NCBI GenBank assembly: GCA_041586615.1
Contig: JBFGZS010000009.1
Coordinates: 1-64,000, forward strand
Length of the DNA stretch: 64,000 nt
DNA from: Motiliproteus sp041586615
GTDB lineage: Bacteria; Pseudomonadota; Gammaproteobacteria; Pseudomonadales; Balneatricaceae
Direction: 5' to 3'
Below, piece after piece: positions 35,610 through 43,752 of the stretch. A program made the translations under genes and the position numbers. The first letter of the stretch is position 1, and each line of letters starts with the position of its first letter. The notes under the pieces were generated by a model. The model was not told the DNA's origin and did not search any database. It saw only the letters and a program-made list of their open reading frames with translations.

Positions 35610-35770
35610 TATTAAGGCGGCAACTTAATACCGTGCAAAAATGCCGCCTTAATAGGCGGTTCATGGATGAACCGCCGTGGCGCAAAGCCACGTGAGACAA
35701 GGACGGACATGCGCCGGCCTTGTCGTTATCAAAAGACCGAACGGATCGGTATTTTGATGCCAGGTTAATA
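35610..35770 (+). repeat. Hairpin-array element, copy B (161 bp, full length)
   Basis: Best full copy. Five hairpins in a row: ATTAAGGCGGCA/TGCCGCCTTAAT, GGCGGTTCAT/ATGAACCGCC, CGTGGC/GCCACG, GACAAGG/CCTTGTC, and ATCAAAAGACCGA/TCGGTATTTTGAT. Ends are TATTAAGG and GGTTAATA. It sits between the deacetylase and GNAT genes and artificially extends the open frame of the latter. Confidence 0.92.
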
Positions 35771-35821
35771 GTCTATAGGTCAACGCAGGTTAATAATGCG
35801 CTAAGACAACAGGAGCAAGAA

Positions 35822-36874
35822 TTGAAACAACCGCAGTGGATGCTTTATCCGGTTAGTGAGTTTGAACAGTGGAAAGCGGCATGGGACGGGCTTAATCAGG
35901 CCTGTGCGAATGGCTCATTACTGTTGTCTTCAGATTTTGTAACCCCCTGTTTGAAATTCTTCTGCAATGACCGCACGACGCTAGCGGTAGCCAGGCTCGA
36001 TGGCGAAGTGATGGCGCTCACCCTCGTTGAGAACCTGGGGTTGGGTCGCTGGCAAACGCTGCAGCCTTCCCAGGCACCGATCGGATTCTGGTTATGTCGC
36101 CCCGGCGCGTTTGATGACACGTTACTACGATCATTAGCGAAGTCTCTGCCCGGTTGGGTCTTGTCTATCAGTATTACCCAGCAAGATCCGGCGTTATTCC
36201 TTCGCCCCAACACGAGCAATAAACTCAAAACTCTGGACTATATAACGACAGGGAGGCTGCCAATCCCGGCTGATTTTGAGGATTATTGGGCTGCTCGCGG
36301 TAAAAACGTGCGCCAGAACACCAATAAAGCGCGTAATCGGTTAGCGAAAGAAGGTATCAGCATCGACTTTGATATTTGCCGCGAACCGACATGTATTGAA
36401 GCGCGGGTCAAGGATTATGGTGACCTGGAGAGTGCTGGCTGGAAGCAGGCCACAGGGACGTCGGTGCATTACGCTAACGAGCAAGGCCTGTTTTACATCG
36501 AAATGCTGAAAAACTTTATGCCAGAACGGGGCGAGGTCTGGCGTTATCTGTTTAATAATGAAGTCGTGGCAACCGATTTTTGTATCCGTGCCAACGGGGT
36601 GCTGTATATCCTGAAAACGACCTACGCCGAAGCGTGGAAAAAGTATTCACCGGCATTTATGATGCATTTAGAGGGAGTCCGCTATTGCTCCGATAACGAT
36701 ATTGATGCGATTGAATTCTATGGTCCTGCGATGGAGTGGCACAAAAAGTTAACCGATGAATTACGAACGATGTATCATATTACCTGGTTCTCGTCGCCTA
36801 TGGTTTATCAATTAAAGAGTGCCTTAACACGCGTTAAGTCTAAATCAGAAACTACATCTGATAATACTTGTTAG
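35822..36874 (+). CDS. GNAT-type N-acyltransferase of the polysaccharide locus (Acetyltransf_6/FemAB-like)
   Basis: A 350-residue protein. The C-terminal half has the FemAB/BioF2-like GNAT pattern: KNVRQNTNKARNRLAKEGI, DYGDLESAGWKQATGTSVHY, VVATDFCIRANGVLYILKTTY and IDAIEFYGPAMEWHKKLTDE. It probably N- or O-acylates a sugar precursor. The TTG at 35822 has AGGAG six bases upstream and was chosen. The open frame continues to 35720 only because element copy B is open in this phase. Confidence 0.84.
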   Translation: MKQPQWMLYPVSEFEQWKAAWDGLNQACANGSLLLSSDFVTPCLKFFCNDRTTLAVARLDGEVMALTLVENLGLGRWQTLQPSQAPIGFWLCRPGAFDDTLLRSLAKSLPGWVLSISITQQDPALFLRPNTSNKLKTLDYITTGRLPIPADFEDYWAARGKNVRQNTNKARNRLAKEGISIDFDICREPTCIEARVKDYGDLESAGWKQATGTSVHYANEQGLFYIEMLKNFMPERGEVWRYLFNNEVVATDFCIRANGVLYILKTTYAEAWKKYSPAFMMHLEGVRYCSDNDIDAIEFYGPAMEWHKKLTDELRTMYHITWFSSPMVYQLKSALTRVKSKSETTSDNTC

Positions 36875-36886
36875 GTTGGGTGGTTG

Positions 36887-37837
36887 ATGGGAATTAGCAA
36901 CAAAGATAAGCCCCTCGTTAGCATTATATTGCCGACCTATAACGGAGAGCAATATATAGCTGAGACACTTAAGAGTGTTATAAATCAGAGCTATAGCAAT
37001 TTTGAAGTTCTTGTTATCAATGATGGCTCCACAGATAATACGCTGTCCCTGTTGGAAAATATTGACCCAAGAATAAAAGTTATTTCTAAAAAGAATGGGG
37101 GGATCGCCAACGCCAGAAATAAGGGGCTGGCTAATGTTAGCGGGCAGTATGTTGCTTTTCTCGATCATGATGATATCTGGCACCCTAAAAAATTGGCGTT
37201 ACAAGTTGATTACCTGCTTAACAACGATGATATTGCGGTTGTGTATTCTGATTTTACCCGCTGGGAAGGCGGTGAAGCCAACGCGTTTTACGACAAGGCG
37301 ATTGAATACAGCATCAATGACAAATACTCGGGCTGGATTTACCAAGAGTTAGTGATGACCAATCACGTGTTGTTTAGTACCGCACTGTTTAGAAAAGCGG
37401 TGTTTGACGATGTTGGTGTATTTAACGAGACACTCAAGATTGCCGATGACTGGGATATGGCGATACGGATTTCACGTAAATATCAATTTTTACAAATAGT
37501 ACCATCGCTTGTCCTGTATCGGGTGCATCCGCTGCAAACCTCAAGAAAAGTCGTTGCTGAAGATTATGAGTCCAACTGCAGGCAGTCGATTATTGATCGC
37601 TACGGACTGGTTGGCCCTGATGGTACAAGAGTCGATGAGATCGAATTGAACAGGCGTTTCTTTCGAAGCCTGTTCTGCCACGCTTACATGAACTTTCGCG
37701 GTGGTGACCCTGGTATAGCCGCGCGTTATTTTGTTAAGAGCCTGTACCGAAAACCCTACGATTCTAAGTCATGGTTTTTTTTACTGTGCTGCTTACCGCT
37801 GATCGGTAAACGGTATCTGTTAAGATTTTTTCGTTGA
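36887..37837 (+). CDS. Family 2 glycosyltransferase
   Basis: A 316-residue inverting glycosyltransferase, GT-A fold: VSIILPTYNGEQYI at residues 11-24, VINDGSTDNT near 46, GIANARNKGL and the DxD region AFLDHDDIW. The catalytic region KIADDWDMAIRIS follows. Cytoplasmic face of the membrane. Visibly richer in A+T than the genes to its left, starting the low-GC segment. Donor and acceptor unknown. Confidence 0.9.
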   Translation: MGISNKDKPLVSIILPTYNGEQYIAETLKSVINQSYSNFEVLVINDGSTDNTLSLLENIDPRIKVISKKNGGIANARNKGLANVSGQYVAFLDHDDIWHPKKLALQVDYLLNNDDIAVVYSDFTRWEGGEANAFYDKAIEYSINDKYSGWIYQELVMTNHVLFSTALFRKAVFDDVGVFNETLKIADDWDMAIRISRKYQFLQIVPSLVLYRVHPLQTSRKVVAEDYESNCRQSIIDRYGLVGPDGTRVDEIELNRRFFRSLFCHAYMNFRGGDPGIAARYFVKSLYRKPYDSKSWFFLLCCLPLIGKRYLLRFFR

Positions 37838-37886
37838 TAGCATCGATTTTATCAAGAAAAATTAAAATGGTTTAAGGTGATTATTC

Positions 37887-38849
37887 ATGTCAACTAAAAA
37901 GCTTATCATCGTTGCGGGTATGCACCGCTCTGGCACCTCAGCAATGACCGGGGCTATCGAGCAGATCGGGGTTAAACTGGGTGATAACCTTGCGGGCCCT
38001 CAGGCAGGCATAAACGATAAAGGTTATAAAGAAGATCTAAACGTTATCGCCTTGCATGAAGAGATGCTGTGGTCTATTCCTGCTGCCTGGGATGACATTA
38101 TTCCGTTCCAGATCAGACAGATTGAAGCGATCAACAAATATAAACAAAAATTAGCCGATATCTTGCGTGACTATTTTAAAGCGAGCGACCTATGCGCCGT
38201 GAAGGACCCGCGTATCTGTTTGTTTATTCCGTTTTGGATAGAGGTCTGTCGAGAGCAGGGCATTGAAATCCTGTTTATCCTACCCTCACGCGACCCAGCA
38301 GCGGTTGCTAAGTCGCTGCATAAGCGCGAGGCCATGCAAATCGATAGGGCGCTGATGCTATGGCGCAGATATATGCTAGCGGCCGAGCGCAGTACACGGG
38401 AACAGCAGCGGATATTTGTCAGCTATGAAACATTTATTCAGCATTCCGATCCGGTAATGATGCAAATTATCGAACGGGTGGGCAGGAGTTATTTTGGCGC
38501 GCTCGACGGGTTGTTGGCCAAGGCCCGGGATTTTGTCACACCCTCATTGAATCGCAGCGCACAGGCTCAGCTCGGTGCTTGTGACCCGTTATTGTTTGAG
38601 CGATGTAGTGAAATTCACGCGCGTTTTAGTGATCAGATTGGTCGCGACCTAGCGAATACTGATACCGAATTTTTTGATAACGTGTATGCAGAGTATATGC
38701 GGTACGTAGAAACTATTGATGTTGTGCTTCTTGATCAGATTAAGGGTTATGCAATGCATGCTCAAGAATATAGAAATTATTGGAATGATTTTCGATATTC
38801 TAGAGCAAGTCGAGCTGTAGCATTAGGAAAAAAATACTTTCGTTTGTAA
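37887..38849 (+). CDS. Sulfotransferase family protein
   Basis: A 320-residue PAPS-dependent sulfotransferase. The 5'-phosphosulfate loop is GMHRSGTSA at residues 11-19. The 3'-phosphate site region includes AVKDPRICLFIPFW and LPSRDPAAVAKSL. It would transfer sulfate to a sugar hydroxyl, predicting a sulfated exopolymer. It is 50 bases after the glycosyltransferase gene and followed by an A+T-rich gap. Confidence 0.88.
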   Translation: MSTKKLIIVAGMHRSGTSAMTGAIEQIGVKLGDNLAGPQAGINDKGYKEDLNVIALHEEMLWSIPAAWDDIIPFQIRQIEAINKYKQKLADILRDYFKASDLCAVKDPRICLFIPFWIEVCREQGIEILFILPSRDPAAVAKSLHKREAMQIDRALMLWRRYMLAAERSTREQQRIFVSYETFIQHSDPVMMQIIERVGRSYFGALDGLLAKARDFVTPSLNRSAQAQLGACDPLLFERCSEIHARFSDQIGRDLANTDTEFFDNVYAEYMRYVETIDVVLLDQIKGYAMHAQEYRNYWNDFRYSRASRAVALGKKYFRL

Positions 38850-38940
38850 ATTAAATGTGTGAATTTGTTAGAAAGTGTTTTTATTTTTTAATGGTTCTTA
38901 CGATATTTCTTGGCTGTTATATTGAAGCTTGGGTTCGTAT

Positions 38941-39963
38941 ATGAAAAAAGCAGTTTTGATTAATGATACTACATATGATTTTCACCACGGCTGCGAAGCA
39001 GTTGTTTCTGCGATAAAAAATAATTTATTCGAACGAGGCGTTGAGGTTGTTGCTACCTGCCCAGTTGGGGTTCATTTCAAAAAACACCCTAGACTGTTAA
39101 GTGAGATTAAATCGGCAGATCTAGTTGTCATTAATGGTGAAGGGACAATTCATCATGGCAGAGAGAAAGCTGGCTGGCTTCTTGAAGTTTCAGATTACAC
39201 TAGGTCAATAGGCGTTCCATGTGCGCTTATAAACATGACCTATCAGGAGAACCCGACAGAGTTTAATGAACGGCTTAAAAACAACTTTTTAATTTGTGTT
39301 AGAGAATCTGAGAGTCAAAAAGAGGTGGCTTCTGTAGGACTAACGGCAGAAATTGTGCCAGATCTTACCTTTATTCTTTCCAAAAAATACAGCGAACTTT
39401 GTTTTGATAGGAATGGTATTGGAATCACAGACAGTGCTTTTTCTGACGTTAGTAAGGATAATTTGATGTCTGCAATAGAGAATAGTTATCTATTTCTTCC
39501 TGTTTTGAGAAGCTATCGGAACGAAGGTCAATTCTCTGTCAAGGAAAAGCTTAGGCATTTGAAGTTTTTGTTCGCTAATAATTTTATTAAAGAAGATTTT
39601 AATGTGCTCTCAGAAGAGCAGTTTCTGAAAGTGAGGAATAAATATATAAAAACAACGTTGAAGTCGTATATGGATTCAATTTCAGGGCTCGAGCTTTTAC
39701 TAACCTCAAGATTTCATTCCCTGTGTTTTTCTATTGTTACAGAGACTCCTTTCTTAGCTATGAATAGTAACTCTCATAAAGTAGAAAGTTTGCTTAAAGA
39801 TATAGGTTTAGAACATAGGTTGGTTGATAGGTGTTTTTTTAAAAATAAAATTTCTTCTGGTGAGTTCTTTTTTTCTGATGATGAAATAGACAGGATTAAG
39901 GAATATAAACGGAATAGTGTCTGTGTAATTGATGATATGTTTGACCGGCTCAGTTCTATTTGA
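38941..39963 (+). CDS. Polysaccharide pyruvyl transferase family protein
   Basis: A 340-residue protein of the CsaB/WcaK type. NDTTYDFHHGCEAVVSAIKNNL near residues 8-30 is the family start, ADLVVINGEGTIHHG follows, and the C-terminal part has ELLLTSRFHSLCFSIVTETPFLAMNSN with the conserved Arg-His. It transfers pyruvate from phosphoenolpyruvate to a sugar as a ketal. Strongly A+T-rich codon use compared with neighbours suggests horizontal origin. ATG 38941 preferred over TTG 38929. Confidence 0.86.
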   Translation: MKKAVLINDTTYDFHHGCEAVVSAIKNNLFERGVEVVATCPVGVHFKKHPRLLSEIKSADLVVINGEGTIHHGREKAGWLLEVSDYTRSIGVPCALINMTYQENPTEFNERLKNNFLICVRESESQKEVASVGLTAEIVPDLTFILSKKYSELCFDRNGIGITDSAFSDVSKDNLMSAIENSYLFLPVLRSYRNEGQFSVKEKLRHLKFLFANNFIKEDFNVLSEEQFLKVRNKYIKTTLKSYMDSISGLELLLTSRFHSLCFSIVTETPFLAMNSNSHKVESLLKDIGLEHRLVDRCFFKNKISSGEFFFSDDEIDRIKEYKRNSVCVIDDMFDRLSSI

Positions 39964-40540
39964 TTGTTTATGCATTTCTTCGAAATGTGTTTGATCGCGT
40001 GTCAGTTGAAGTTTCCTGTTGAAAATAGTCGTATTTACTTTTTCAGCCAGTAGGTTTTATGCCACATGGAACGAGATCAAACCTCTTGTTTTTGGTGCTA
40101 TCTAATGGGTATGGGCGCGACCATACCATCATTGTTTTCTACGTTTTCCGTATATAAGTTTGGTCGGAAAGCTAACGGTTTGTATTTGTTCTACATATTT
40201 TGGTTTTGTATATTTATAATGCCATGTAGATGTTGTCTTTGATCACATGGTGTGAGAGGCTGGAAATGTTTTCTAGTGCTTGTTTTTATAGTTTTATAAT
40301 CCTGGTTTTTATTAAAATCGTGTGTATTGAAAAGAGTTGTTTCTTAACATAAATAAGTTGGAATAGCGGCTAGATATCTTTTACCAGATTTTGCTAAGCA
40401 CAGAGTTAATGTGAAGCTTAGCAAACGAATATATACTAAACTTGCAAAGCCGAAAATAAGAAAAGATAGGCTGACATGAGCAGCGTAATAATGTGGTATG
40501 CCGCTGAATGCTAGGTGGGGGCAGTGCTATGAAGGTGTAA
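39964..40540. other. A+T-rich gene-free stretch before a decayed transposase
   Basis: No open frame of convincing quality is present. The stretch may hold the degenerated body of the IS element whose last codons lie at 40541-40738, but I cannot align it. Confidence 0.5.
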
Positions 40541-40738
40541 ACAGCGACCAACAATCTTAAGCGGGAAACTGAAGGCATCAAGGTCTGCATGCGTGCCAGG
40601 GTTGAACCCATATTCAAATTCATCAAGTACCAGTGCTGTTTTATCATGGCTTCTTACCGTGGATTGATGAAAAATGGTAATAAAATCAACATGCTATTTG
40701 CGTTATCAAACCTCTATCAGGCAGCACCGGCTGCCTGA
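40541..40738 (+). pseudogene. Remnant of an IS5-family-like transposase (C-terminal end)
   Basis: A 65-codon open stretch on the plus strand reads, near its end, RARVEPIFKFIKYQCCF, then ASYRGLMKNGNKINMLFALSNL and a stop. This closely follows the IS5-type C-terminus (KVEHPFRVIK, YRGLxKN, LFALSNL). A stop codon at 40538 and no start show that the gene is broken. A longer antisense frame at 40381-40647 is its shadow. It marks past insertion in the low-GC segment. Confidence 0.75.
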
Positions 40739-40741
40739 TAG
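40714..40741. other. Perfect 12-bp inverted repeat with four-base loop
   Basis: CTATCAGGCAGC pairs with GCTGCCTGATAG around ACCG, at the very end of the transposase remnant. No U tract follows. It may have been the end hairpin or terminator of the lost IS. Confidence 0.6.
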
Positions 40742-40864
40742 AAAAATGAAGGGGTTGTAGTCGTAGATCGTCCCATTTTTTACTGGGACCTTAGGATTGG
40801 TTAGCTTTTATGGTTTAACCAGAGCACCCCGCGTATTTTCAACACAAGTCTTTTAAGGATTGGC

Positions 40865-41719
40865 ATGAAAATAGTAATGACATTGCTTGTGCGTGATGAA
40901 GAAGATATATTGCGTTCAAATATTGATTTTCATCTTAGTCAAGGGGTCGATTATGTTATCGCAACTGACAATCTCTCGGTCGATGGTACAAGGGATATTC
41001 TGAAAGAATACGAAAAGAAAGGTGTATTGCATTATATATACGAAGATAATGATAATTACAACCAATACGCTTGGGTGACTCGAATGGCTCGTATCGCTTC
41101 TACTCAATTTGAAGCGGATTGGGTTATTAATAATGATGCCGATGAATTTTGGTGGCCAAGAGATGGAAATCTGAAGAGTGTTTTTTCGAAGCTCCCCAAT
41201 AAAAGTGTGTTTGGAATCCCTTTTAAAACAAATATAGTCAAGGCACAAAGAACGAATTTCGTTTACACGGATGTTGAGAGTGATGAAGTACCATTTTATG
41301 AGAGGATGTGTTTTCGTGAATTATGTTCGTTGAATCCTCTTGGGCAGCCGCTGCCTCCGAAATCTGCTCATATTGCAAGTAGCAAAGTTAATGTTGGTCA
41401 AGGTAATCATGATGTGGAAGGGATAGGTAAAAAAATAATTTCCGAAAACTTGATTGATATTTTGCATTTCCCGATAAGAAGTAAGCAGCAACTGGTTAAT
41501 AAAATTGTTAAAGGTGGTGCCGCCTACGAAAGAAATACTGAATTATCGGAGGATATTGGAAGTACATGGCGCGAGCTTTATAGAAAGTATAATGCAGATG
41601 GCGATCTGGATGAGTATTTGCAATCCAACACTTACAGTAAAGCAAAATTACTATCAGAGATAGAAAGTGGGCGAGTAGTTGAAGATCGTAGGCTGTTTAA
41701 TTATTTTAAGATAATGTAG
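40865..41719 (+). CDS. Glycosyltransferase family 2-like (Glyco_tranf_2_4/GT92-like) protein
   Basis: A 284-residue protein. The start MKIVMTLLVRDEEDILRSNI and the segment DNLSVDGTRDILKEYE are typical, and the metal-binding region is WVINNDADEFWW. A His-containing end (DILHFPIRSKQQL) follows. A+T-rich like the genes on its left, last of the low-GC group. Probable cytoplasmic sugar transferase of unknown specificity. Confidence 0.85.
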   Translation: MKIVMTLLVRDEEDILRSNIDFHLSQGVDYVIATDNLSVDGTRDILKEYEKKGVLHYIYEDNDNYNQYAWVTRMARIASTQFEADWVINNDADEFWWPRDGNLKSVFSKLPNKSVFGIPFKTNIVKAQRTNFVYTDVESDEVPFYERMCFRELCSLNPLGQPLPPKSAHIASSKVNVGQGNHDVEGIGKKIISENLIDILHFPIRSKQQLVNKIVKGGAAYERNTELSEDIGSTWRELYRKYNADGDLDEYLQSNTYSKAKLLSEIESGRVVEDRRLFNYFKIM

Positions 41720-41795
41720 TAATGTTGTGTTTTTAATGTTTTCTTTTCGGCGTCTACGAGCTCGGGACGGCCGGTCATTATTGTTGTCGAAAATT

Positions 41796-41850
41796 TATTA
41801 ACTTGGCATAAAAAGGCCGAATGGATCGGTTTTTTAATGCCAGGTTAATA
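41796..41850 (+). repeat. Hairpin-array element, copy G (55 bp, hairpin 5 only with both ends)
   Basis: TATTAACTTGGCAT (41796-41809) is mirrored by ATGCCAGGTTAATA (41837-41850), around a CCGA/TCGG core. Only the last hairpin of the full element is present, yet it has inverted outer ends. It lies between a glycosyltransferase gene and the flippase gene. Confidence 0.8.
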
Positions 41851-42012
41851 TATATCGTTCTGTAATTCTGGTTTGTTTTTTGCTCGTTAAAACAGGATTG
41901 CACTGTAAGAGATCGAGCTATCGCTACAGGCACAGTACAAGAAACAACCTGGTCATCAGCAAATATTAAATAATTGGAATTGATATTAGTTAGAAAATAG
42001 CTCGGGCCGCCC

Positions 42013-43494
42013 TTAGCTACGATGCTTATATTTCTGGAATGCACTTAATAAAACATTTTCCATCCCCTCGGGCTTTCCGGTTGAAAACCAAAGCAAAAAT
42101 GAACCCGCACTAAAAAAAAGTGCGCCGACAACCGGCCAGATTAGCAATGCATATACCGGCGATAAGTCGAAGTGAAGCTGCCCATATTTAACACCTAGAT
42201 ACATCAGATAGGAGATCGCTAAGGGTCGGAGCAGCATCGTTAATACGCTGGGTATATCTTGCTTCCAGTCTGCCATCGCCAGGTACATAAGTGCCAAAAA
42301 TATATACAGTTGTACAAACATGCGCGACGATGCGATAATTTCCAATGAATCAAAGCCTTTTAGAGCAATAGCGGCAAGCAGTATAATGATGCCACCCGCG
42401 ACTATAACCAATGCGACCTCTTTGACTTTGTTTTTGACCATCAGAAGCGGGCCAAAGGGGGCGCTAAGCGCACCAATCGCCCCTGAAATACTCAATATTT
42501 CGAGAATAGGCGCGGCGGGTAACCATTTAGCGCCAAATACCACCGTTATAAATTCAGGTGCCAGTGCGGCGACACCAAAACCGATGGGGAGCACGATAAG
42601 TATGGCGGCGAAGGAGCTCAAAAGGCCTCTTCTCAAGCGGTCTGAATCATCCTGTACCAGGGAAAAGCCCGGCATAAGGGCTCTGCCGACCGGCAATGCG
42701 ACTTCTCCGGTGACCATCTGTCCGACTTCGCTGCCTATATAATAATAGGATGTGCGTTCCGGTCCGAAATTTGCTCCGATAACAAACTGTTCAATCTTTG
42801 ACATGCTGACAATGCCGACGTTTCTGACTTGTAGCCAAACAGAGAATGAGAAGATTTCTTTTGCTCTCGCCAGACTTAATTGAGGCAGGTAGGGCAGCAT
42901 GATATAGCTTATTAACACATGTCCGGCAGAACCAACCAATATTCCGTAGACCAGTGCCCAGTAGCTATTTAAATATAACGCTAAAGAGATCGTTGCTATA
43001 ACCGATATCAATTTAGTGGATGCTGAGTAGTTAAAGTCTTTGTGAAAAGTTAAATTCTTTCTGAATAGAACGCATTTTGGATTGCTCAGAGCGCTAATCA
43101 ATGGAGTAAGGCTTAGCCATCGCATGATGGTGCCAATTCTTTCATCATTATAATAATCTGTCGCTACCCATGAGAGTCCTAATATGACTGAAGCAGTGAT
43201 GCATCCCGTAATGATTTTAAGCGTAAAAACTGTATCAAAGTAATCTTTGCTGACTTCCTGTAAGCGAATGATTGCCTGATCCATTTCCATTTGGGTAAAA
43301 GCACTGATCATGGCGGTAAATACACCGGCCATGGCTATCAAGCCAAAGTCGTCCGGCGAAAGCACCCTGGCGAGCACGGCGGTACTGACCAGGCCGAGCA
43401 ACCTCACTACCCAGCGGGACACAAACATCCAGACAACGCCAATACCAATTTTTTTAGTAAGGTCTTCGTTATTTGCTAACGTAGCTTTAGACAC
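42013..43494 (-). CDS. Oligosaccharide flippase family protein (Wzx/MOP superfamily)
   Basis: A 493-residue membrane protein with about fourteen helices. Start: GIGVVWMFVSRWVVRLLGLVSTAVLARVLSPDDFGLIAMAG, described here by its conserved SRW and ARVLSPDDFG parts. Family features EMDQAIIRL, GPERTSYYYIGSEVGQM and FGAKWLPAAPILEILS are present. It would flip the lipid-linked repeat unit to the periplasm. It is a lone minus-strand gene set between element copies G and H. Confidence 0.92.
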   Translation of the reverse strand: MSKATLANNEDLTKKIGIGVVWMFVSRWVVRLLGLVSTAVLARVLSPDDFGLIAMAGVFTAMISAFTQMEMDQAIIRLQEVSKDYFDTVFTLKIITGCITASVILGLSWVATDYYNDERIGTIMRWLSLTPLISALSNPKCVLFRKNLTFHKDFNYSASTKLISVIATISLALYLNSYWALVYGILVGSAGHVLISYIMLPYLPQLSLARAKEIFSFSVWLQVRNVGIVSMSKIEQFVIGANFGPERTSYYYIGSEVGQMVTGEVALPVGRALMPGFSLVQDDSDRLRRGLLSSFAAILIVLPIGFGVAALAPEFITVVFGAKWLPAAPILEILSISGAIGALSAPFGPLLMVKNKVKEVALVIVAGGIIILLAAIALKGFDSLEIIASSRMFVQLYIFLALMYLAMADWKQDIPSVLTMLLRPLAISYLMYLGVKYGQLHFDLSPVYALLIWPVVGALFFSAGSFLLWFSTGKPEGMENVLLSAFQKYKHRS

Positions 43495-43625
43495 ATCTGT
43501 TCCTTTTTTAAGGCGCTTTATTTTTCAAGCAGCAACGTATTTCAGTTAGGTTTTCTTGGTCAAATAATGCGACCTAATCTGCTCTTGAGTTGGTTGCTAA
43601 AGCAGTGACGATCCTTTTGTCTTTT

Positions 43626-43675
43626 ATCTGGCATCAAAAGACGGAATGGATCGGTATGTTGATGCCAGATTAATA
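43626..43675 (+). repeat. Hairpin-array element, copy H (50 bp, hairpin 5 only)
   Basis: ATCTGGCATCAA (43626-43637) pairs perfectly with TTGATGCCAGAT (43659-43670), followed by TAATA. The core reads GGAATGGATCGG as in forward copies. It lies between the flippase and heparinase-like genes. Confidence 0.8.
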
Positions 43676-43752
43676 GTTGCTGTGGCTGGCCTTTGTTATT
43701 CGTCCTTTTATTGGCGATGTGGTCGATTTTTTTAATTATGTCAATCCCAGGT

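Noticed and set aside
40381..40647. 88-codon minus-strand frame in the 40 kb gap
   Set aside because: The plus strand of the same DNA encodes a recognisable transposase C-terminus, so this frame is its shadow.
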